From: Blastocatellia bacterium
GTDB taxonomy: Bacteria; Acidobacteriota; Blastocatellia; HR10
Reading direction: 5' to 3'
DNA: 64,000 nt
NCBI GenBank assembly: GCA_025055075.1
Contig: JANWYV010000033.1
Coordinates: 112,995-176,994, forward strand
Shown here: in pieces, positions 8,890 to 17,870 of the stretch
How positions within the stretch are numbered: the stretch's first letter is position 1
How the letters are laid out: each line of letters starts with the position of its first letter
Position numbers and translations under genes: made by a program
Notes under the pieces: generated by a model
Databases searched by the model: none
Told to the model about the DNA's origin: nothing
Seen by the model: only the letters and a program-made list of their open reading frames with translations

Positions 8890-10083
8890 ATGTCCGTTCG
8901 AAAGATTGAGATGGTCGGTGTTCCGAACTCGTATTGGTCAGCCATCGACAATTTGATGGCACAGGAAATGGGGGAGGGAACGTTCCGCAATACTGTCGTT
9001 GTGCTTCGCTTCAGCCAGGAACGTCCCTCCTTGAGTATTGGAGTGAACGACGACGGGGATCGAATAGACGCGCGGCGCGTCCGCGAGCGCGGACACGTTC
9101 CGTTTCGCCATCTTTGCTGCGGAGGAGGAGCAGGTGCCTTTACGGAAGGCTTGCCCTTGATCCTCTACTACTATCGGAGGCCCTACGAGAAACCCACTGT
9201 CACACTTCTCTCTCAGTCCGATTTGAATGGCCGGGCGAATGCAGCAGCTCTTCGTCGGCTGGGCTTCACGGCCGAATATCGTGCCATCGGAGATACGGAG
9301 ATTCTGCTCGGGGAAGCGCGATACAAGGTCGTCGCCAGTTACGCGGGAAACTACGCTTTGCCCGACTATTGGTCCGCATGCAGCTCGATCATCTGGGACC
9401 CGCTGCCTCCGGAGACAGCTCGCGCGTATGTTGAATGCCTGCATCACTATCCGGAGAAATTCGAAGATAAAGAGACCAAGACACCACAGGCGCGCATGAA
9501 ACCGCTGCGGGAGATTGCCGAACAGCAAGGGATGACGCTTCGGCTCGAAGAAGTCATCGAGGCGGTGATCGAGGAGAATGTGAGGGCGCTCATGGGAGAG
9601 GAAAGGATCGTCTCCGAGGCGTGGGCGGAGGAGGAGGCGGCTGAGCTGGCGCGGACCGTGTCTTTCTTCGAGAGCGAGACGTGGATCAAGCGGCTCTCGA
9701 CAAAGCGGATGTGCATGGAAGCGCCTTCGGGGAGCCGATTGGGCAAAGCAGCGTATAAGGCGCGCAAGTTGATCGTCACCAGCCTCCTTGTCAATAAGCA
9801 GGGGGACATTGAAGACTGCTTGATTATGGGGGATTTTTACTGGAGGCCGCAGGCGACGCTCTTCTCGCCGGGCGCGCTGGAGTATTTTCGCAAGGCCTTG
9901 CAGGGGATCACCGTGAGCGACGAAGAGGAGATTCGGCGGGCAGTGGAAGGCATCTTCTCTCGACCGGATTTCGAGATGCCTTTGATCCAACCCGAGGACA
10001 TCGTTCGGGCAATTCAAAAAGCGAGGGAGCGGCTCATCCCCGTCGAAGCATATGAAGAACCGCTCCGCACTCAGGCGGGATAA
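8890..10083 (+). CDS. Lipoate-protein ligase A-like protein
   Basis: A 397-residue protein of the biotin/lipoate ligase fold. It shows PSLSIGVNDDGDRID, the nucleotide/lipoate loop in the form CCGGGAGAF (usually RRPTGGGAV), a conserved-region Lys in ARYKVVASYAGNYA, and a C-terminal accessory-type domain (SGSRLGKAAYKARKLIVT, then IEDCLIMGDFYWRP). LplA enzymes adenylate lipoate and attach it to a Lys of E2 or GcvH proteins. No such acceptor is encoded nearby, so the substrate may differ. The start has AAAGGGGG upstream and lies 20 bases after the VOC gene. A longer upstream frame would overlap that gene and adds no conserved sequence. Confidence 0.75.
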   Translation: MSVRKIEMVGVPNSYWSAIDNLMAQEMGEGTFRNTVVVLRFSQERPSLSIGVNDDGDRIDARRVRERGHVPFRHLCCGGGAGAFTEGLPLILYYYRRPYEKPTVTLLSQSDLNGRANAAALRRLGFTAEYRAIGDTEILLGEARYKVVASYAGNYALPDYWSACSSIIWDPLPPETARAYVECLHHYPEKFEDKETKTPQARMKPLREIAEQQGMTLRLEEVIEAVIEENVRALMGEERIVSEAWAEEEAAELARTVSFFESETWIKRLSTKRMCMEAPSGSRLGKAAYKARKLIVTSLLVNKQGDIEDCLIMGDFYWRPQATLFSPGALEYFRKALQGITVSDEEEIRRAVEGIFSRPDFEMPLIQPEDIVRAIQKARERLIPVEAYEEPLRTQAG

Positions 10084-10098
10084 GAAGAGGGAGGAGAC

Positions 10099-11382
10099 AT
10101 GATCGAGGCTTATTGGGACGCTCGCTTAGAGACGATGCCGCGCGAGGAATTGAGTCGCTGGCAATGGGAGCGCTTGCGCCAGCAACTCGCCTACGCGTAC
10201 GAGAATTCGGCGTACTATCGGAGCGCGTTCGAGGCGGCCGGGGTTCGACCTGAGGCGATCGCCAGTTTGGAAGAGTTCACAACGGCGGTGCCGTGCCTGA
10301 CTAAGCTGCAAATTATTGAGGATCAACGCGAGCATCCGCCATTTGGGCGGCTACTGGCCGTCGCGCCAGAAACGCTGGTCCGCATCTACTGGTCGCCCGG
10401 ACCAGAATTGATCATCTTTACGTCGGAGGACTACGCCTATGTGGTGGATCTCGCCGCCAAGGCGTTCTTCACCTGTGGTGTCCGTCCACAAGATATCGTG
10501 AACGTAACGTGCACGTATCACTGGGTCATTGCTGGGACAGTCGTTGACGAAGCGTTTCGGAAGATCGGATGCGCGGTGATTCCTGGGGGGGCTGGACAGA
10601 GCCGAATGCATGTGGACGTCATGCGGGCGACGCGGACGACCGTGCTTTTCGCTTTCTTTACTTTTGCTGAGGAATTGGGCAAGGTCGCCATGGAGATGGG
10701 GATCGATCCCGCACGCGATCTCTCACTCCGGTTAGCCATCGTAACTGGGGAGTTGCGGGCACGGACATTACGTCAAGAGCTGGAGCGAACCTTTGGCTTC
10801 CGGACGCGTGAGATCTACGGGACGAGCGAAGTCCCATTTGTGGCCGCCGAATGCTCGGAAGACGGTGGTATGCACCTGGATCCTCGCTTCATCGTCGAGG
10901 TCCTCGATCCGCAGACGCAGCAGCCGGTCTCTGAAGGGGAGAGCGGAGAGTTAGTAATCACCGATTTGATGAAACGAGCTCAACCGAGTATCCGATACCG
11001 GACGGGTGACATCACTGAAGGGCTCGATAGCACGCCCTGTCCGTGCGGGCGAACGACGCCTCGGATGAGACCGATCCTCGGCCGGGTTGGGCAAATTCCT
11101 CGCGTGAAAGGGCTCTTCATCGTCCCACGGGAGGTGGAAGAGGTCATCGGTCGGCATCCCGAGCTCGGGCGATTTCAACTCGTCGTAGACCGCCCGGAGA
11201 TTCGGGATCGGCTCACGGTGAAAATTGAATTGAAGGGCGCGGCCGATGAGTCGAACTTGAGGGAGGTGCTCGCCCAAGAGCTGAAGGAGAAGATCCGCAT
11301 GACTCCCGATGAGATCGTCTTCGTCCCCGAAGGATCTTTTCCCCCCGACGCGCCGGTCGTCGAAGACCTTCGGCGGGTGTGA
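10099..11382 (+). CDS. Phenylacetate-CoA ligase (PaaK)-like protein with degenerate P-loop
   Basis: A 427-residue member of the PaaK branch of adenylate-forming enzymes. Recognisable blocks are LRQQLAYAYENSAYYRSAFEAAGV at the N-terminus, REIYGTSEVPFVAAEC in the centre, IRYRTGDIT, and the Cys-rich TPCPCGRTTPRM followed by GRVGQIPRVKGLFIVPREVE. The ATP-binding P-loop, SSGTTG-x-PT in active PaaK, is replaced by YWSPGPELIIFTSED. The second PaaK-like protein in this window (42521) keeps TSGTTGEPT. Adenylation is therefore doubtful; it could be a regulatory or accessory subunit. It lies directly behind the lipoate-ligase-like gene, with a strong GGGAGGAG ribosome site. Confidence 0.8.
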   Translation: MIEAYWDARLETMPREELSRWQWERLRQQLAYAYENSAYYRSAFEAAGVRPEAIASLEEFTTAVPCLTKLQIIEDQREHPPFGRLLAVAPETLVRIYWSPGPELIIFTSEDYAYVVDLAAKAFFTCGVRPQDIVNVTCTYHWVIAGTVVDEAFRKIGCAVIPGGAGQSRMHVDVMRATRTTVLFAFFTFAEELGKVAMEMGIDPARDLSLRLAIVTGELRARTLRQELERTFGFRTREIYGTSEVPFVAAECSEDGGMHLDPRFIVEVLDPQTQQPVSEGESGELVITDLMKRAQPSIRYRTGDITEGLDSTPCPCGRTTPRMRPILGRVGQIPRVKGLFIVPREVEEVIGRHPELGRFQLVVDRPEIRDRLTVKIELKGAADESNLREVLAQELKEKIRMTPDEIVFVPEGSFPPDAPVVEDLRRV

Positions 11383-11398
11383 ATGAACGGGTGAGGCT

Positions 11399-11959
11399 AT
11401 GAGTGAGAAATCATCACCTTCCGCGCGGCCGATTTGGTGGAGCCGACAGTACATCGAACCGTTCACGCTCACCGATGAAGAAGCGTGGCAGCTCATCACT
11501 TCTCCCCCTTGGCGCTGCGTGATCGCTTGGGTCACCCGAGACGGTCAACCGGTAGTTGCTCCGATGGCGTATCAAGTCCTCGATGGGAAGATCATGCTCA
11601 CGACCACGAAGCAGCGGGATAAGGTAAAAGCCTTCCGGAAGAATCCCGCGATTTCCCTCTGCTTCCAAGATGAAAAAGGTTCAAAACATGTGACTGTGCG
11701 CGGTCGTGTGGAATTCTCCGATGACCCGACGCTCGTCCGCCGGTGGATCGCTGCGTACGTGGAGAGTTATGGGCAGCAGATGAGCGCGGAAGAGAGGCAA
11801 CTCGAGGTGGCTCGGTATGACAGCCCAGATCGGCTCATCCTCATTATTCATGTGGAGAAGATGCGAACTTTCGACCGGGAGAAGATGACTCGCGCTGAGA
11901 GGGAAGGCCTCGACGTGTGGGGTGCAGCGACGCCTTCAGGTGAAGGAGAGCACTCATGA
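11399..11959 (+). CDS. PPOX-class (pyridoxamine 5'-phosphate oxidase-like) flavin/F420-binding protein
   Basis: A 186-residue split-barrel protein. LTDEEAWQLITSPPWRCVIAWVTRDGQPVVAPMAYQ is the typical N-terminal strand pair, followed by KIMLTTTKQRDKVKAFRKNPAISLCF and HVTVRGRVEFSDD. Members bind FMN, F420 or heme and reduce or oxidise small molecules. The nearby LLM oxidoreductases make F420 plausible, but the cofactor is not readable from sequence. Its stop overlaps the next start (ATGA), indicating translational coupling. Confidence 0.8.
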   Translation: MSEKSSPSARPIWWSRQYIEPFTLTDEEAWQLITSPPWRCVIAWVTRDGQPVVAPMAYQVLDGKIMLTTTKQRDKVKAFRKNPAISLCFQDEKGSKHVTVRGRVEFSDDPTLVRRWIAAYVESYGQQMSAEERQLEVARYDSPDRLILIIHVEKMRTFDREKMTRAEREGLDVWGAATPSGEGEHS

Positions 11960-12852
11960 TGGGGAAAAAGGCGAAAAAAGTCGTGTCTCTGGCCGAAGCG
12001 GCGTCCCTCGTGCGGGATGGAGATATTGTGGCGTTGCAAGGCATGGGGACACAGATGAGTCCGCTTGCGCTAGTGCGTGAGCTGATCCGAGCGGGCAAGC
12101 GCGATCTCACGATCGTGATGATCGTCGGGGGGATTGGGCTGGACTGGCTCATCGCGGCCGGATGCGTGCGACGCGTCATCGCCATCATCGTCAATCTCGA
12201 CGAATTCGGTATGGCTCACGCTTTCCGCCGAGCCGTGGAAGCCGGCGCGGTCGTCATGGAGGAATACAGCGAGCATCAGCTCTTGTCGCGCCTTTTGGCG
12301 GGCGCCTATGGGCTCCCCTTTCTCGTCACGCGCTCTGGACTCGGCACGGACTTACTGGCGTTGCATCCGGAGACGACGCGAATCCTCACTTGCCCGTTCA
12401 CCGGGCAAGAGGTTGTCGCTTGTCGGGCCCTGGAACCGGACGTCGCCATTCTCCACGCGCATCGCGCGGACATCTACGGCAACATCCAGTTCTTCCCCAA
12501 GCCCATCTGGCTTGATGCAGATGTCTTCCCGCGTGCCGCGAGGCGCGTCATCGTCACCGTCGAAGAGATCGTCGAGAACGAAGAGATCCGGCGAACGCCC
12601 CTTCACACGGGCATTCCCTATTTCAAGGTGGATGCTGTCGTCGAGGTCCCGTATGGGGCTCATCCGTGTTCTCTTTATCCCTTGTACGCCTTCGATCGAG
12701 CGATTTTCCAGGAATACGCGACCGCCTCGCGCACGATCGAAGGGACGCGGGCCTTTCTCGAGAAATACATCTACGGGCCAGCCTCCCACCAAGAGTATCT
12801 GCAGCGGATTGGAGGAGCGGAAGCGCTTTTGCGCATCCGGAGATGGGAGTGA
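11956..12852 (+). CDS. CoA-transferase family subunit A (GctA/IpdA-like)
   Basis: A 298-residue alpha subunit of the glutaconate-CoA-transferase type. It shows LVRDGDIVALQGMGTQMSPLALVREL, the substrate loop IAAGCVRRVI, DEFGMAHAFRRAVEAG, EEYSEHQLLSRLLAGA, then CPFTGQEVVACRALEPDVAILHAHRADIYGN. The pair is also related to IpdAB of mycobacteria, which opens a steroid-derived ring instead of moving CoA and uses a Glu of the A subunit. Glu106 in EEYSEH lies at about that place. The partner subunit starts four bases downstream. Confidence 0.85.
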   Translation: MMGKKAKKVVSLAEAASLVRDGDIVALQGMGTQMSPLALVRELIRAGKRDLTIVMIVGGIGLDWLIAAGCVRRVIAIIVNLDEFGMAHAFRRAVEAGAVVMEEYSEHQLLSRLLAGAYGLPFLVTRSGLGTDLLALHPETTRILTCPFTGQEVVACRALEPDVAILHAHRADIYGNIQFFPKPIWLDADVFPRAARRVIVTVEEIVENEEIRRTPLHTGIPYFKVDAVVEVPYGAHPCSLYPLYAFDRAIFQEYATASRTIEGTRAFLEKYIYGPASHQEYLQRIGGAEALLRIRRWE

Positions 12853-12855
12853 TGT

Positions 12856-13662
12856 ATGGCCGAGATCGCACGCGACTACACAATTGATGAGCTGATGGTC
12901 GTCACACTGGCTCGGCAGTTTCGGAACGAGGACATCGTTCTCAACGGGACGGTCTCCTTCATTCCGGTCGCCGCGATTCTGCTCGCACGGGCCACGCATG
13001 CGCCGGGGCTCACATGGGTCGCCGGGGCTGTCGGCGTGGATGCTCAACCCGAGCCCATCATTGGCAATACGCTCGATCCGACGATGTGGAAGCGGTGCGT
13101 CATGTATCTGTCGCAGGAGCACATGTGGTCCTACGTGCATCGCGGCGTTCTGGAGACTTTTTGCATTCGGGGCGCGCAGATCGATAAATACGGCAACGTT
13201 AACAACACGGTCATCGGCGACTACGCGCGACCCAGAGTACGGCTGCCTGGATCGGCGGGGATGGGCGATATGGGGTCGCTCGACAAGCGCATCTTCATTT
13301 GGACGACGACGCATACGCCGCGGACGTTCGTCGAGCGAGTGGATTTCCGCTCGTGCGCGGGATATTTGGAGGGAGGGGATTCCCGCGAGCGATTGGGGTT
13401 GAAGAATGGGCCGCAGCTCGTCATCACGAACTTGTGCGTGATGGATTTCGAGCCAGAGAGCAAGCACATGCGGCTGAAGTCCTTGCACCCGGGCGTTACG
13501 GCCGAGGAGGTCCAAGTGCAGACAGGATTCACCTTGATTATTCCCAAGGACGTCCCGCAGACGGAGCCGCCGACGGTCGAGGAGATTCGTCTACTGCGCG
13601 AGGTCATTGACCCCTATGGGATGAGACGACGGGAGTTCCGCGGCGCCCCGGGGCGGGAGTGA
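12856..13662 (+). CDS. CoA-transferase family subunit B (GctB/IpdB-like), lacking the transferase Glu
   Basis: A 268-residue beta subunit. It shows TIDELMVVTLARQFRNEDIVLNGT, LARATHAPGLTWVAGAVGV, FCIRGAQIDKYGNVNNTVIGDY, LPGSAGMGDM, and a C-terminal HPGVTAEEVQVQTGF. In true class I CoA-transferases the segment after THAP holds the catalytic Glu (E-x-G); here it reads WVAGAVG. This suggests a hydrolase or lyase of the IpdAB kind acting on a cyclic beta-oxo acyl-CoA. The start ATG follows subunit A by four bases. Confidence 0.8.
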   Translation: MAEIARDYTIDELMVVTLARQFRNEDIVLNGTVSFIPVAAILLARATHAPGLTWVAGAVGVDAQPEPIIGNTLDPTMWKRCVMYLSQEHMWSYVHRGVLETFCIRGAQIDKYGNVNNTVIGDYARPRVRLPGSAGMGDMGSLDKRIFIWTTTHTPRTFVERVDFRSCAGYLEGGDSRERLGLKNGPQLVITNLCVMDFEPESKHMRLKSLHPGVTAEEVQVQTGFTLIIPKDVPQTEPPTVEEIRLLREVIDPYGMRRREFRGAPGRE

Positions 13663-13676
13663 AGGAGGATCGGCCC

Positions 13677-14831
13677 ATGTCGTGGGGAGGGTCCGAGGAG
13701 GTGGAGCGGCGGCGTGTCGAGATTGGCGCGCCTGGGGGGATCATGCCTCCTTTCGAGAAGGTCATCCAGCAAGCGCAACGGGCCGAAGCGAAAGGATACG
13801 ACGCCGTCTGGTGGCCCTGTCATCTGATGGGTTGGCATCCACAAGCGATTTGGCGGCCAGAGATCACGCCCTTGGCGCAAACGCAACCGAATGCGGATAT
13901 TTATTTCGATCCTGTGGCGACGGTCGCCGCCGTCGGTGTGCAAACGACCCGCATTCGACTGGGGATTGGAGTCACCGATGTGATCCGTCGGCATCCAGCC
14001 ATGCTCGCTCAAGCGGCGCTCACGCTCGATCACATCACGCGCGGACGAGTGATCCTGGGCCTCGGCTCGGGCGAGCGCTTGAACATCACACCCTATGGAC
14101 TCGACTTCGATCAACCCGTCTCTCGGCTTGAGGAAGGGCTAGAGATCATTCGCCGATTGTGGGGATCTGGTGGGCGACCTGTTGATTTCGAGGGAAGATT
14201 TTGGCATTTGGAGAGCGCCGTGCTTGGTCTCCAGCCTTATGAAGGCCGATGCCCGCCGATCTGGATCGCCGCTCATGGGCCGCGCATGTTGCGGCTCACC
14301 GGGCGCTATGCCGATGGATGGTTGCCGACGAAGATGACGCCGGCCGAATATAGCGAGAAGCTGGCGCAGATTCACCGAGCTGCTCGCGAAGCCGGACGCG
14401 ATCCCGCAGCGATTACGCCGGGCATGCTCGCCTATGTGCTCGTGGATGAGGACCGCGCGGCCGTCGCCCACATGATGGAGGCGGTCCTCGTAAAAGCCCT
14501 GTGTTTGCTGCTTCCGGCCGAAGTCTTCCGCCGCTTCGGCTATGAGCCGCCGTTTGGTCCCGGCGTGAGCGGTTTTCACGATTACATTCCGGCGCGCTTC
14601 GGATACGAAGAGGCCATGACAGCCATTCGTAAAGTGCCCCGCGAGATCGTCGCCTACTTCACGCTTCATGGAACTCCGGGGGACATCGCTGAGCAGATTT
14701 GGGCCCTCGCCAAAGCCGGACTGCGACACGTCGTGCTCTGGAATATCACGCCCTTCGCGGATCCCGCTCGCGCGCGCGCTTCGTTTCAAGCCTTGGATCG
14801 AGTGAAGGAGCTCGTGTCTGGGAGCGCATGA
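13677..14831 (+). CDS. LLM-class oxidoreductase, probably F420-dependent
   Basis: A 384-residue luciferase-like TIM-barrel protein. Visible blocks are AQRAEAKGYDAVWWPCHLMGWHP, TTRIRLGIGVTDVIRRHPAMLAQAALTLDHITRGRVILGLGSGERLN, PPIWIAAHGPRMLRLTGRYADGWLPT, and HGTPGDIAEQIWALAKAG near the end. These match the Mer/phthiodiolone-ketoreductase group that transfers hydride with coenzyme F420. The start at 13677 has AGGAGG eight bases upstream; a GTG at 13659 would overlap the previous stop. It follows the CoA-transferase-like pair in the same operon, so an acyl-CoA or keto intermediate is a likely substrate. Confidence 0.85.
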   Translation: MSWGGSEEVERRRVEIGAPGGIMPPFEKVIQQAQRAEAKGYDAVWWPCHLMGWHPQAIWRPEITPLAQTQPNADIYFDPVATVAAVGVQTTRIRLGIGVTDVIRRHPAMLAQAALTLDHITRGRVILGLGSGERLNITPYGLDFDQPVSRLEEGLEIIRRLWGSGGRPVDFEGRFWHLESAVLGLQPYEGRCPPIWIAAHGPRMLRLTGRYADGWLPTKMTPAEYSEKLAQIHRAAREAGRDPAAITPGMLAYVLVDEDRAAVAHMMEAVLVKALCLLLPAEVFRRFGYEPPFGPGVSGFHDYIPARFGYEEAMTAIRKVPREIVAYFTLHGTPGDIAEQIWALAKAGLRHVVLWNITPFADPARARASFQALDRVKELVSGSA

Positions 14832-14846
14832 CTGGAGAGGATGAAG

Positions 14847-15617
14847 ATGCGATTCCTTGGGAAACGCGCGTTGGTGACAGGGGGAGCGTCAGGCATCGGT
14901 CGAGCCGTAGTCGAACGATTCGTCACCGAAGGCGCAGCCGTTGCCATCGCTGATATAGAGCAGGAGTCGGCGCGCATGTTGGCCAGTACGCTGCGCGCCC
15001 AAGGAGCGCGCGTCGTGGCTGTCGTCGGTGACGTCTCGCGGCTCGAGGACGCCGAACGCATGGTCGCTGAGGCCGTCGCTTCCCTAGGCGGACTCGATAT
15101 CTTGATCAACAATGCGGGGACCGAGACCGTCGGTTCGGTCACGACGGCCCGCGACGAGGAGTGGGAGCGGCAGATCGCCGTCAATCTCAACGGCGTCTAT
15201 CGCATGAGTCGGTTCGCCATCCCCGAGATCATTCGGGCCGGTGGAGGAGCCATTGTTAACGTCGCCTCAGTTGGCGGTCTCGTGGCCGTGCGAGAGTTCT
15301 CCGCCTATGGCGCTTCCAAGGCGGCCGTCATTCAACTGACGCGAAATATGGCCGCCGATTACGCCGAGTACGGCGTTCGGGTGAACTGCGTCTGTCCGGG
15401 GCCGGTGGATACCCCCTTGCTCGACCGCGCCTGTCGGCGCGTTGCGAGCGGTGGAAGTCCGGAAGAGGTGCGACAGATGTACGCCAGCTTCACGCTCCTC
15501 AAGCGGATCGCGCGGCCCGAGGAGATCGCCAACTGTATCGTTTTCCTCGCCAGCGACGAGGCCAGTTATGTGACCGGGGCCGTCTTCGTCGTTGATGGTG
15601 GGTTCACCGCTCAGTGA
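14847..15617 (+). CDS. Short-chain dehydrogenase/reductase
   Basis: A 256-residue classical SDR. It has the NAD(P) motif TGGASGIG (near residue 11), the NNAG motif, the catalytic Ser of VNVASVGG, and Y-x-x-x-K in YGASKAA. The C-terminus ends GAVFVVDGGFTAQ as in FabG-like enzymes. A 3-hydroxyacyl-CoA or alcohol dehydrogenase step fits the operon. Asp of ADIEQ after the second strand suggests NAD preference. ATG 14841 precedes the chosen start by two codons, but GGAGAGG abuts it, so 14847 has better spacing. Confidence 0.88.
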   Translation: MRFLGKRALVTGGASGIGRAVVERFVTEGAAVAIADIEQESARMLASTLRAQGARVVAVVGDVSRLEDAERMVAEAVASLGGLDILINNAGTETVGSVTTARDEEWERQIAVNLNGVYRMSRFAIPEIIRAGGGAIVNVASVGGLVAVREFSAYGASKAAVIQLTRNMAADYAEYGVRVNCVCPGPVDTPLLDRACRRVASGGSPEEVRQMYASFTLLKRIARPEEIANCIVFLASDEASYVTGAVFVVDGGFTAQ

Positions 15618-15649
15618 AAGGAAGCATCTGAATGGGAGGAGGAAGCTCG

Positions 15650-16042
15650 ATGAACGTCGAGTCGGAGAAGGTCGTTCGCGCGTATTTCGCCGCTGTGAAT
15701 GAAACCCGCCTTGATGATTTGGTCGCGCTCTTCGCACCCGATGCCTCACTGCATTTTCCGATGTCCGATCCCATCGTCGGGCGTGAGGCGATCGGCCAGT
15801 TCTATGCGAACGTGCTGCAGTTTTATCCCGAGCGGTTCGATGACGTGCGGCGACTCTTCTTCAGCTCAGAGGGCGATGTCGCTGTCGAGATTCACTTCGA
15901 GGGACGGACGCAGACCGGGCGACAGGTCACCTTCGAGGCCGTGGATCTCTTCACAATTCGACACGGGCAGATCTGGAAGCTGCAGATTTTTTACGACAGC
16001 GCGCGCGTCTTGCAGATGATCGGAGCGCTTCCGAAGACCTGA
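15650..16042 (+). CDS. SnoaL-like / NTF2-fold protein
   Basis: A 130-residue protein of the SnoaL/NTF2-like fold: VVRAYFAAVNETRLDDLVALFAPDASLHFP, then DPIVGREAIGQFY, and VDLFTIRHGQIWKLQIFYD. Members act as isomerases, cyclases, hydratases or carriers of small ligands. Neighbouring genes point to an acyl-CoA or ketone ligand, but no specific reaction can be named. AGGAGG eight bases before 15650 decides the start; an ATG at 15632 lies before that site. Confidence 0.75.
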   Translation: MNVESEKVVRAYFAAVNETRLDDLVALFAPDASLHFPMSDPIVGREAIGQFYANVLQFYPERFDDVRRLFFSSEGDVAVEIHFEGRTQTGRQVTFEAVDLFTIRHGQIWKLQIFYDSARVLQMIGALPKT

Positions 16043-16071
16043 AGTCTGCTTCGGCCGTGAACGGAGGAGGC

Positions 16072-17763
16072 ATGACGGCGTTTTACAACGAGACCTTTGA
16101 GTGGTCACCTCTCACTTATGGGGTGGCTTTGGAACGATTGGCGGCGCAATTTCCGGAAAGAGAGCTCTTCGTCTTCCATCACGTTGAGAACCCTGGACCC
16201 GGTGGAAAGGCTCTCCGGCGGGCGTACACGGCGGCAGAATTTTTGGCCGAAGTAAATCGCTTAGCTCGCGGGTTGCTGGCGCTCGGCGTCGCTGCGAGGG
16301 AACGCGTCGCTTTGTGGCTGGGCAACCTGCCGGAAGCGGCCATTGCGCAGTTCGCCATCGCGAAGATCGGAGCCATCGTGGTCCATGTCAACACGAGGTT
16401 CAAAGTTGGGGAACTCGAATACGTCCTGCGGCAATCCGAAGCGGCGACGCTCATCACGATGGATCGCTTTTTAGACACCGAGTACGAGGCTGTCGTTCGC
16501 GAACTCTGTCCGGAGGCGAGCGTCTGTGCGCCCGGAGAGCTTCGATCCCGTCGGTGCCCATACTTGAAACGCCTCGTCACGCTCGGGCCGCAGTCGCCGG
16601 GGATGTTCGCCTACGCCGATGTGCTTGCGCTTGGCGCTGAACCCAGGTGGGAGCGTGTACTTCGCCAACGGGAAGCGGACGTTCGTCCGGATGACATCGC
16701 ACTCATCCAATATACGTCTGGCAGCACGGCCTTTCCGAAAGGCGTCATGCTCGCGCACGATCAGACTTTGCGCAACGCCTTCATCATGGCCGGGCGTGCG
16801 GGCTTCGACGAGAACGATCGCGTGCTCTCGGCTATGCCCCTGTTTCACATTGGGGGATCGGTGTGTGCGCTCCTTGGGGCCATCACGCGCGGCCACGTCT
16901 TACACATGATGACCAAGTTCGACGCAGGGGAGACGTTGCGGCTCTTTGAGGAAGAGCGGATCACGGCATATATCGGCATCGAGACGATGTTCTTCATGCT
17001 TCGGGAGCATCCGGACTTCGCGCGTCGAGATCGTTCGAGTTTGAGGAAGGGGTGGGCGGCCGGCTCTCCAGCACTGCTGCAAATGATCGCTGATGAGATC
17101 GGCATCCGACAGGTGTGCTCCGTGTATGGGCTCTCGGAAGCTAGTCCGAACGTCTGCATCACCGATTGGCGGGATGCGCGGGAGAAGCGGTTGCAGACGA
17201 ATGGGCGGCCTCAGTCGGGCATCGAAGTGGAGATCCGGGATCCGGAGACCCGAGAGCGCCTGGCGCCTGGGCAACCCGGGGAGATCTGCGTGCGCGGTTA
17301 CAGCGTGATGCGGGGGTATTATGGAATGCCCGAGGAGACGGCGCGCGCCATTGATGCGGGAGGATGGCTGCACACGGGAGACCGTGGCATGCTCACCGAA
17401 GACGGATACCTGATCTTCCTGGGGCGCTTGAAGGATGTGCTGCGCGTTGGGGGTGAGAACGTCTCGGCTCTGGAGGTCGAGAGCTTCCTCGTGTCACATC
17501 CTAAGATCGTTGCTGCGGCCGTCATCGGCGTCCCCGATCCGCAGTGGGGGGAAGTCCCGGCTGCTTTCGTGCAGCTCAAGGAAGGGGAGCGCCTGACTGA
17601 GGAAGAGGTCGTGGCGTACTGCCGTCAGCATCTCGCTCCCTTCAAAGTTCCACGATATGTTCGCTTCGTTCGGGAATTCCCGATGACCGGGAGTGGGAAG
17701 ATTCATAAGTTGCAGCTTCGAGCATCCTTCGAGCGAGAGGCGGCAGGAGAGACCCCCTCATAG
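16072..17763 (+). CDS. Acyl-CoA synthetase (AMP-forming)
   Basis: A 563-residue adenylate-forming ligase that activates a carboxylic acid to its CoA thioester. The P-loop is YTSGSTAFPKGVMLAH. Further core motifs are VYGLSEASPNVC, GWLHTGDRGML, FLGRLKDVLRVGGENVS, and the C-terminal Lys motif PMTGSGKIHK. Length and motif order fit the FadD / cyclohexanecarboxylate-CoA-ligase group. The substrate is not readable. It is the last gene of the operon beginning at 8219 and probably its entry enzyme. Confidence 0.92.
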   Translation: MTAFYNETFEWSPLTYGVALERLAAQFPERELFVFHHVENPGPGGKALRRAYTAAEFLAEVNRLARGLLALGVAARERVALWLGNLPEAAIAQFAIAKIGAIVVHVNTRFKVGELEYVLRQSEAATLITMDRFLDTEYEAVVRELCPEASVCAPGELRSRRCPYLKRLVTLGPQSPGMFAYADVLALGAEPRWERVLRQREADVRPDDIALIQYTSGSTAFPKGVMLAHDQTLRNAFIMAGRAGFDENDRVLSAMPLFHIGGSVCALLGAITRGHVLHMMTKFDAGETLRLFEEERITAYIGIETMFFMLREHPDFARRDRSSLRKGWAAGSPALLQMIADEIGIRQVCSVYGLSEASPNVCITDWRDAREKRLQTNGRPQSGIEVEIRDPETRERLAPGQPGEICVRGYSVMRGYYGMPEETARAIDAGGWLHTGDRGMLTEDGYLIFLGRLKDVLRVGGENVSALEVESFLVSHPKIVAAAVIGVPDPQWGEVPAAFVQLKEGERLTEEEVVAYCRQHLAPFKVPRYVRFVREFPMTGSGKIHKLQLRASFEREAAGETPS

Positions 17764-17785
17764 CTCGTGCGGATGGTTGAGAAAT

Positions 17786-17805
17786 GCCTTTCCGCGTGGG
17801 AAGGC
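17786..17805 (+). terminator. Hairpin after the acyl-CoA synthetase gene
   Basis: GCCTTTCC pairs with GGGAAGGC (one G-T wobble) around a four-base GCGT loop, 22 bases after the stop codon and before the receptor gene. There is no T run directly after, so it is a moderate terminator candidate. Confidence 0.4.
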
Positions 17806-17870
17806 GCCATCTGGAAGGCTCTCTTCAATAAGTCCCAGCGGGGAAAATTCCCATTCTGGAGGTGAGGGCC

